Assembly (NCBI GenBank): GCA_037974965.1
Contig: JBBPFI010000008.1
Location: 744,001 to 808,000, forward strand
Reading direction: 5' to 3'
DNA from: Dacryopinax spathularia
Taxonomy: Eukaryota; Basidiomycota; Dacrymycetes; Dacrymycetales; Dacrymycetaceae
DNA: 64,000 bases
Shown here: positions 58,012-64,000 of the stretch, in pieces
Numbering within the stretch: the first letter of the stretch is position 1
How the letters are laid out: every line of letters begins with the position of its first letter
Translations under genes and position numbers: made by a program
Notes under the pieces: model-generated
Databases searched by the model: none
The model's input: the letters and a program-made list of their open reading frames with translations, nothing else
What the model was told of the DNA's origin: nothing

Positions 58012-59605
58012 ATGGCACGTCCCCGCACGCGCACCAATGACCTCAGAGGTGTTACCTCCGCTGGGAACCGCCGAGGGGCCCTCACCCGTCAGCACCGGTT
58101 GAATTAACCTGTTTTACCCATCGCTGACGCTTTGGAAGCCATCATAGCCGCCCCCTCCAATCGACATAGAGGCGTGGTTCGGCTCCGGGAGTCCCCAGGT
58201 GACCTGTTTGGCCCTACCCCTGATGGGTCGCCAGATGAACTAGTTCTTCCAGCTCAACCGTTCCTTTCCGAAGGAGAAGAGTCTGATTATATTCCTCATA
58301 ACGTGGCCAGCGATGCTGAAGACTCTGAAGGAGAAGGACCCGTGGTGACGGGAGAAGGGAGTAGAAGCCTCCAGCGGGTGCGATTCTACCCTGCGCACAT
58401 CCCTTCAAGTAAGCTGGAAGCTAACGTGCAGGCCAGCCATGGACATCCCAGCCTACCCCCACTATACTGCGTCCTGGATACACTAGCAGCTCAGGTACGA
58501 CTTCATTCATCCTGGTAACGCCTTGGGTAATGCCTTGGGTTCAGGTACTCCGTCCTCCCCCTGGACCTCTGAAGCCGATCTGGGTGCTGTGGGAGGTATG
58601 AAGCCCAAGCGAAAAGCTCCAGCGGAGGGAATGAGGGGCGGGTATGGTGGTGGGAAGATCCGTGTGTGTGATCATGCCCCTGCCGAGCAAGCGTTACTGG
58701 GTGAAGCCAAAGCAATATACTGGGCAATGTTGGGTGCAGTCAACCCATATGCTGAGGATGATGAGAAGGAGGACCTCATTGACCAGTCCCTTCGGGAGGC
58801 TGCAGACACGCGAAGAGTGGAGTTGGTCCTCCGAGATGCCCATCGGAAATATGTGAGTCTGTGGTAACGCACCTGTTCACAGGGCATCTCACGCACTTCC
58901 AGTTAAGAGAATGCACGTCCAAGTTCTGGTCGAGGGTCATTGAAGCCGCTCGGATGGCTGTGAAGGCTCATTTTATCACTCCTATGATCACCAAACATGT
59001 CACTAACGGACAGTGCATCCATGACCCCGTGTTTCAAGCGACACTTGGCAAGGAGGTTTGAAACCTTATCGATGAGACGTTGTATATCTACCAGGTGAGT
59101 TCCAGCGCATCTTAGGTTCCATGGCTGACCTGTTGTTGGCTCACTAGTGCCCGGAAGCGCGACGTCTGGCATACCGATCCGCAGCGATTACGGAGGTGAT
59201 CACCACGGCCTGGTTCAAGGACAAGGAGTCACTAGCAATCACGGTCAAGTGGCTCTACAATCCTGTACCCTTCCCCACCATTGCCTTGGCCGCTGCTGCT
59301 GTGAGTACATTTTCTCAAGCGGGTAACACTTTGGATAACGCGTTCTCGCAGGTTGAGTTTTGCCCCGAGGAGTGGAAGAGCTGCAAACAGGCCACCCAGC
59401 CATGGAGAACATCGGAGAAATGGCATTACCTGGACCACAAGGAGGGATTGCAACTCTTCCAGCGAGGCCAACCGGCGACAGTTGGTCATCTTCAGGAGTG
59501 GTTCTATGAACAAGGCTGGTATGTGTTGATTTCTGGTTTGAGGGGCCACTGCTGATGAGGAACAGCTTGCACGCCGGTGTGGCACCTAAAGAAGAAGCGA
59601 AGTGA
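58012..59605 (+). CDS. DUF6532-like protein (outer element)
   Basis: Likely start ATG at 58012 (MARPRTRTNDLRGVTSAGN), with a first intron before about 58135. Then an acidic region (EGEESDYIPHNVASDAEDS) and a basic stretch (GGMKPKRKAPAEGMRGG). The conserved domain reads KAIYWAMLGAVNPYAEDD, LRECTSKFWSRVIEAARMAV, KAHFITPMITKH, LAYRSAAITEVITTAWFKD, WLYNPVPFPTIALAAAA, EEWKSCKQA and SEKWHYLDH, ending EEAK and TGA at 59603-59605. It parallels the inner DUF6532-like gene (AVNAHFITP; FFNPFPSEALMAI). Introns near 58497, 58853 and 59302 contain outer-motif copies or close variants; the one near 59093 does not. One in-frame TGA (59059-59061) precedes NLIDETLYIYQ, so the gene may be decayed. Divergent from the outer transposase. 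Confidence 0.58.
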
Positions 59606-59673
59606 TGACCACGGTTGACTGCGGCCTCATTTGCCAATGAGGATGGTGCAGACGGGTAACGCTCAGGGTAACG

Positions 59674-60123
59674 CTTTTGTTCCTTGCTCTGGTGCACGCT
59701 CTGGGCCAGTCTGATATGTGTAATAATAATAATTATAATATTACATCTATTAAACTATCTATTTATACCTTGAGAGCGCGCTACAGCGCTCTGTAGTAAC
59801 TATGCCGCTGCGGGCAAGGTAACAGCGGTGTGCTGCCTTCGCCGCGGCACCGCCCTCACCTCTCCAGCCCGCGGCAGTATGGAAACGAGGAGCGGACAGC
59901 TCCCTTGCCGACCCTGACAAGACCCCAGACACCGAGAGTCTGCCAAGCAGTTCCCTCATAAAGCTCCTGTAAACGGGTCGATACGCGCTATCCCAATTGA
60001 CTCCGCTTCAAACTCCGAAAGTACTTCAAGTTGGCCCCGTTATAGGCGCCCGCGGAGTCCCCTTTAGAGCGCGCCTGGTACTTGCTTCGCACCATTACCT
60101 CTCGACGCAACGGACGACACAAA
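59674..60123. other. right border of the outer element and promoter of the next gene
   Basis: An AT-rich run (59720-59765) separates the last motif copies from GC-rich host-like DNA. TATGCCGCTGCGGGCAAGGT at 59801-59820 resembles TATGCCGCTTCCGGCGCGCG at 9750-9769 in the same orientation. This could mark duplicated flank or be chance. Confidence 0.35.
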
Positions 60124-61293
60124 ATGCCGAAGACCACGCAGCAAAAGGATGACGCCTGGGAAGCTCTCGAAGCAGCATATCAGGCGGCCGCTCGTGAGGG
60201 CCGTGGTAGTGACTTCCTTGACGATCTTCACCGCAAACGCGCTTCTCACAAGAAGGCTAACAAGAAAAGGCATCACTCCTCTGACCCCCGTTATCGCCTC
60301 ATTTCGAAAGAGGACTGGACAGGCTTCTTCAATCAGCGCGAGGTATACTTTCCGGCGGTGTACAAACTTCGTGCCGTCAAAGCTCGGGAAGCCGAACGCG
60401 CTCGCCAGAACAGTAGTGAACAGACCGCTTCGTCGTCGGCCAATAGCAAGACCTACAGCCGTTCCCGCCGGATGAAGCACACTCGTGAGCCCTATATGCT
60501 GCGCTCCACGACTCGGAGCACCCAACGCTCGTATAAGCCGCCCGTATCTATGGAGGATGCTGGAGGCAGCTCTTCCTCTCGGAATGAAGATATATCTGTG
60601 GCCGACGACGACGAACAAGAAGCTGGTTCTCAGGTTGTCGAGAAAGACGACGAAGACAATGTATGCCCACCGCGCCCAAAATATATGCTACACAGTATCT
60701 AATGCGATCTTTCAGGACTCTGCCATTGACTCCTCGGCTGATGAAGGGCGTAACTCCGACGTAACGCTCTCGAAAGCAAGCACCCCTTGCTCCAGATCTT
60801 CCACGATGCCTGCTGCTTCCCAACCGTCTTTGCCTGAGATGCGCGCTCGCGATGGCCAACTTAGCAGAAGTCCTGCTTCAATCAGGACGATGTCTCCCGT
60901 AAGCTATATATCTCGATGCCTTTCCTTGACCCTAACTCCCTCTACGCGCAGCGATTGCCAGGAAACCCCCCTCGCTTCCTCCATGAATCAGCGACGCCAG
61001 AGCCAACAGGAGAGGACAGTACCCAGGGCCCCATTAGAAATATAGAAGAAAACCTTGATGTGTGGATGCACATTCTTCGGCAACACCACGAGTTCGCTGT
61101 CCATCTTACTGCCCGCCTCCTCTCCGACCCTGATGTCTTTGGCAAACCGGAGCACCGGCTCCTTGCGTCTGTGGTTCAGCTCGCTACAGCAGTCAAGCAG
61201 CCCACCTCAACCCTGTCGCAGACCCGTGGGTTGATCCAGCGTGTCAAGCAGAACGCTAATGCGTTCTTCAACAATATCCTGTCCGTCGACTAG
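60124..61293 (+). CDS. uncharacterised Ser-rich, basic protein
   Basis: Three exons (60124-60660, 60716-60898, 60952-61293) give one frame of about 353 residues with TAG at 61291-61293. Both introns have GT-AG ends and lengths of 55 and 53 nt. The N-terminal part is helical and basic (DDLHRKRASHKKANKKRHH; WTGFFNQREVYFPAVYKLRAVK). The middle is Ser/Arg/acidic low complexity. The C-terminus is helical (NIEENLDVWMHILRQHHEF; LIQRVKQNANAFFNNIL). No family recognised. A nuclear protein is possible from composition only. A host gene flanking the transposon; it looks intact. Confidence 0.68.
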
Positions 61294-61692
61294 CTCGTTG
61301 TGTTAGGGACCACACTTTCCCTACCCTTCTCGCCATGTTATTGCACCTTTCAAGGGCTGGTGGCTTTTAGGTCCATTCCTTCTACTCCTCGCCATGCAAC
61401 TGTACAATACTCTTCCTGCTTCTCCCATTCTAGTCCGCATGGCCCGTTTTCTCCCCCTGGACATTCCGTAAAGTCGCCTTCTCCACTTCTCTCTTCAACG
61501 CAAGCTCGTCTTTCTGTATTCCCTCGCTACCGTGTATGTTGATGGAGATAAACAAATGGTATGATTATCCATGCCGCTGAATGGGTGACCCATTCAACCC
61601 ATATCAACGGAAAAGCAAGATGCCACCAAGTGACAGTCTATCACATCAATTGGAAGAAGCGCCCGTCTCAATGCCGCCGCTGTCCCAGGGCG

Positions 61693-64000
61693 TCATTCCC
61701 CCTGCTCCGCTCCGTCCCCATCGTCGCCGTCTAACCCAATGTTTGTATCCCCTTCACCTGGTCCCATGGCGCCATCGTCCTCACCAGTTGCCGTTCTGCA
61801 CTGTACTCCTCCCGCCTTCCCACTCGGCGCCGCGAGCGGGTCTAGTCCGAACGCTACACAAAACGTGCCACATACATGATCTTGAGGGAAAGCCGCGAAG
61901 GCGTTGGGCATATTGCCGGCGCTGAACAGATGTGCATGGAGGTCACTATCGCAGAGGTCAGTGCAGGCATGCTCGCAAAAAGTCCGCACTCACGGAGATG
62001 TCATGATTTGCGGGTCCGTTAGCAGTCCGTCGTACCCTGCTCAAGCTGTCGTCAGTAGTTGCCCTAGCACGCTGATGGACGGCCTCCCTTGGTAATCGCT
62101 CACATAAACCAGCCCGCCTGTCTTCCAATATTGCAAATGCTGCGTGAAGGCGAGGAACCAAGCGATGTTCCCTTCGTTGCCGGTGGTCACCCGTGGGACT
62201 GGATTCGAGTTGTGGATATACTTGACGAAGCGATCACTTTCCCCATCCGTATCAATCAGCTCTTCCACCAGATACACTTGATTCAGGCGCGAACTCTTGT
62301 CTTTCGAAGCCTTAGCCTGGGTCACTCGAAACAGTCCAGATGTCACGAATCGCACTTGTGGCCAGGTAATCGAATGAATCGCATCGTGCGCGTCCGCACA
62401 GCCCTTCTTCTTATTTAGTTCCTCGTATACCAGCCTCAGCAAAGCATCGGCCCAAACCAGGCACCTTTGCTCGCCAGCGAGTTGCTCCGCTTCCTTCGTT
62501 TTATGTACGCGTACGTTCTTCACGCTGTCTTGCACTGTCCAGCGTTTCACGGCCACCGGTGTACGAACATGTAGAGCGAAACTCGAAGACTCTTCAGGCC
62601 TCTGTGCCTCCTTGTCCTTCTCGTAGAGCACGATCATTCCTGGATGGGCGGTCTTGAAGCTACCAGCCGGTCCGAGTGCCTCTGAGGCTCGCTCGTCGAC
62701 TTGCAGCACTGCCATAAAGCCGCTTTCGAGCCAAGGCGTCTTCACTTGGTATTGCTCGTTCACGAGAGTTGCGAAAGCGAGCTTGGGTGAGGGTAAAAAC
62801 AGTCCCATTTCGCGGTACAGTCCTGCGTGGTCATCAGAAGTCGTTTCGTGTGGTATCGTAGCGACTCGCCAGTCGGCACTTTATCACCCGCTGCAATAGG
62901 GCCGCTCCCCAGCAAAGCAGCTCGAATGGCATCGGGCTCCGGAAAAGTCTGAACAGTCCTCCGCTGTCTCGTCTCTCGCTCTGTCGTCCGCCATGCACGT
63001 TTCGAGGACAGGGGCCCGCCTCCTTCCTCCGCCTGCTCAAGTACGGAGTCATTCAATCCGACTCACCTCACAGGCGAGGGTGACGTACCGATCTACTGCC
63101 GGGAGATATGGCTCTCTTGCCTCCTGAGTTGAAAGACGACCCACTGGCCATGGGTGCGCCCATGGTCGACATTGTGCGAAACAGAGGTTCGGTTATTGCG
63201 TCAGTGCACCCGGGGGGGTTCAGCCTCGAGGTATTGACGCTGCCCTTCGCCCGGGCCATATGCTCTTCGACATCCACGTAGGTCTCGTAGCTCATAACCA
63301 GGCGAACGTCAAAAGTCTTGTTGGGCTGGAATTTGACCGGAGCCGTGTCTTTAGCCTTGCCCCTGGCAGCGGCGAAGCATAGTTTGTAGAAAAGCGGCTC
63401 TGATGGAGGAAACCGGTCGTAATCGGTTGTGTCCTTGCCACGTAAGTTGAAGTGTTCGATTGTGAACACGTAGCCATGCGTTCCCTCCATGAGTGGCCTC
63501 TGCATGAGGCCAAACAGTGCCGACTTGATGTCCCGCGCTGTGGATTTCGCAGGTAATTCGTGTTTGTCTTGTAAATTCTATCAGGACATCGTCAATGCAA
63601 TGAAGCGGCTTTGACTACGCGCGGACCCACATGAAAGAGCTGGGAGCTACCACGGCCTGGCTCTCTGAAGTGAACCTCGAACTTCACAAACAAGGTCTCC
63701 GCCTGGACCTGTGCGTACGCTTGCCGACCCATCCTCTCTTTGTCGGCATCGTAGAATAGATGATTCGGCGTATAGCCTTTCGCCAGCGCTGCCGAGGAGG
63801 TCGCGGATGAGGGGATCGGAACGACCCGGCCAATGCTTTGCACGCGAGAGCGAGCGCTTACTGTTAGTGGTAACATAAGTATGATAAGTATGGCAAGGTA
63901 TTACACGACAGGCTCGAAACACGTACTACTTCTCTTGGCATCTTCATTTGCCCTCCGGAGAGCCGCTGGGTCTGGAGCGCTACGGACATAGTCCGGCGCC
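61693..64000 (-). CDS. alpha-kinase (MHCK/EF2K type), 5' end off the window
   Basis: Minus-strand multi-exon gene, partial at its N-terminus. The C-terminal catalytic domain is recognised by FVKYIHNSNPVP, FLAFTQHLQYWKTGGLVYVSDYQG, GLLTDPQIMTSP and AGNMPNAFAAFPQDHVC followed by GTFC, matching the order in atypical alpha-kinases, whose last Cys/His residues bind zinc. Upstream exons: 63513-63068 (HGYVFTIEHFNLRGKD; KTFDVRLVMSYETYVDVEEH), 63876-63592 (LFYDADKERMGRQAYAQVQA; LFVKFEVHFRE) and an exon entering at 64000 (DYVRSAPDPAALRRANEDAK). The stop is at 61693 after an acidic tail. Alpha-kinase genes are strongly expanded in mushrooms. Exon joins are approximate. Confidence 0.75.

Larger units (their letters stand above)
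52313..59673. repeat. GGTAACG/CGTTACC motif cluster, right (14 copies)
   Basis: Exact copies start at 52313, 52607, 52619, 53152, 53348, 53591, 53930, 54264, 55954, 57876, 58514, 58863, 59655 and 59667. As in the left cluster, copies lie in exons, introns and spacers, and many continue as GGTAACGC. One-base variants are also common. Confidence 0.85.
9720..59700. mobile_element. OUTER element: GGTAACG-dense Plavaka transposon, split by the inner element
   Basis: Inferred from two blocks, 9.7-13.4 kb and 52.1-59.7 kb, which share a dense GGTAACG/CGTTACC motif that I did not find elsewhere in the window. Removing 13406-52121 would bring a split Plavaka transposase gene back into one frame. The element would then be about 11.3 kb, including a 706-bp solo LTR. 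Gene order: JmjC-like oxygenase (minus), Plavaka transposase (minus), spacer, DUF6532-like (plus). The outer tips are approximate: they are set by the first and last motif copies (9772 and 59673), not by recognised terminal repeats. Confidence 0.6.

Noticed and set aside
60064-60618. Minus-strand 184-residue ORF
   Set aside because: Antisense to a plus-strand gene with well-placed introns; no domain.

Overview
The window looks like nuclear DNA of an agaricomycete (mushroom-type basidiomycete). Genes are cut by many GT-AG introns of about 48-63 nt. The families present (NB-ARC/TPR NLRs, alpha-kinases, Plavaka transposases, TET/JBP-like dioxygenases, DUF6532-like proteins, F-box/LRR-like families) are typical of that group. 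I saw no bacterial features, CRISPR array or rRNA. All calls come from reading the sequence and from memory of protein families; no search was run.

Layout. The left flank holds a RAD1 checkpoint gene (1466-2905), a DDE integrase-core gene (about 3102-4921) and an NLR with near-identical TPR repeats (6195-9563). The right flank holds an unknown gene (60124-61293) and an alpha-kinase running off the end (61693-64000). Between them lie what I read as two nested transposons. The OUTER element (about 9.7-13.4 kb plus 52.1-59.7 kb) is marked by 29 copies of GGTAACG/CGTTACC. It carries a JmjC-like oxygenase gene, a Plavaka transposase and a DUF6532-like gene. Its transposase gene is split: the N-terminal 90 percent is at 54882-52122 and the missing C-terminal piece is at 13405-13139, same strand, correct order, same frame. 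The 38.7 kb between them (13406-52121) is the INNER element. It has AT-rich ends, a possible 5-bp target duplication (GAAGC) and none of the GGTAACG motifs that I could find.

The inner element appears to be a very large cargo-bearing Plavaka transposon. Its right end carries an apparently intact four-exon Plavaka transposase (48346-51677). Its left end carries a DUF6532-like gene. The cargo is a TET/JBP-like 2OG-Fe(II) dioxygenase, three paralogous genes with a JmjC-like C-terminal domain, four F-box/LRR-like genes, one unknown Pro-rich protein and one protein kinase. Six copies of a GC-rich foldback palindrome lie between these genes, five of them 75-220 bp from start codons, two of those inside divergent promoters. 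The JmjC-like trio is decaying: each copy has an in-frame TGA, and two of the three have lost their metal ligands. Both elements share the plan 'Plavaka transposase + DUF6532 + 2OG/JmjC oxygenase', which suggests a modular system linking transposition to DNA or chromatin modification.
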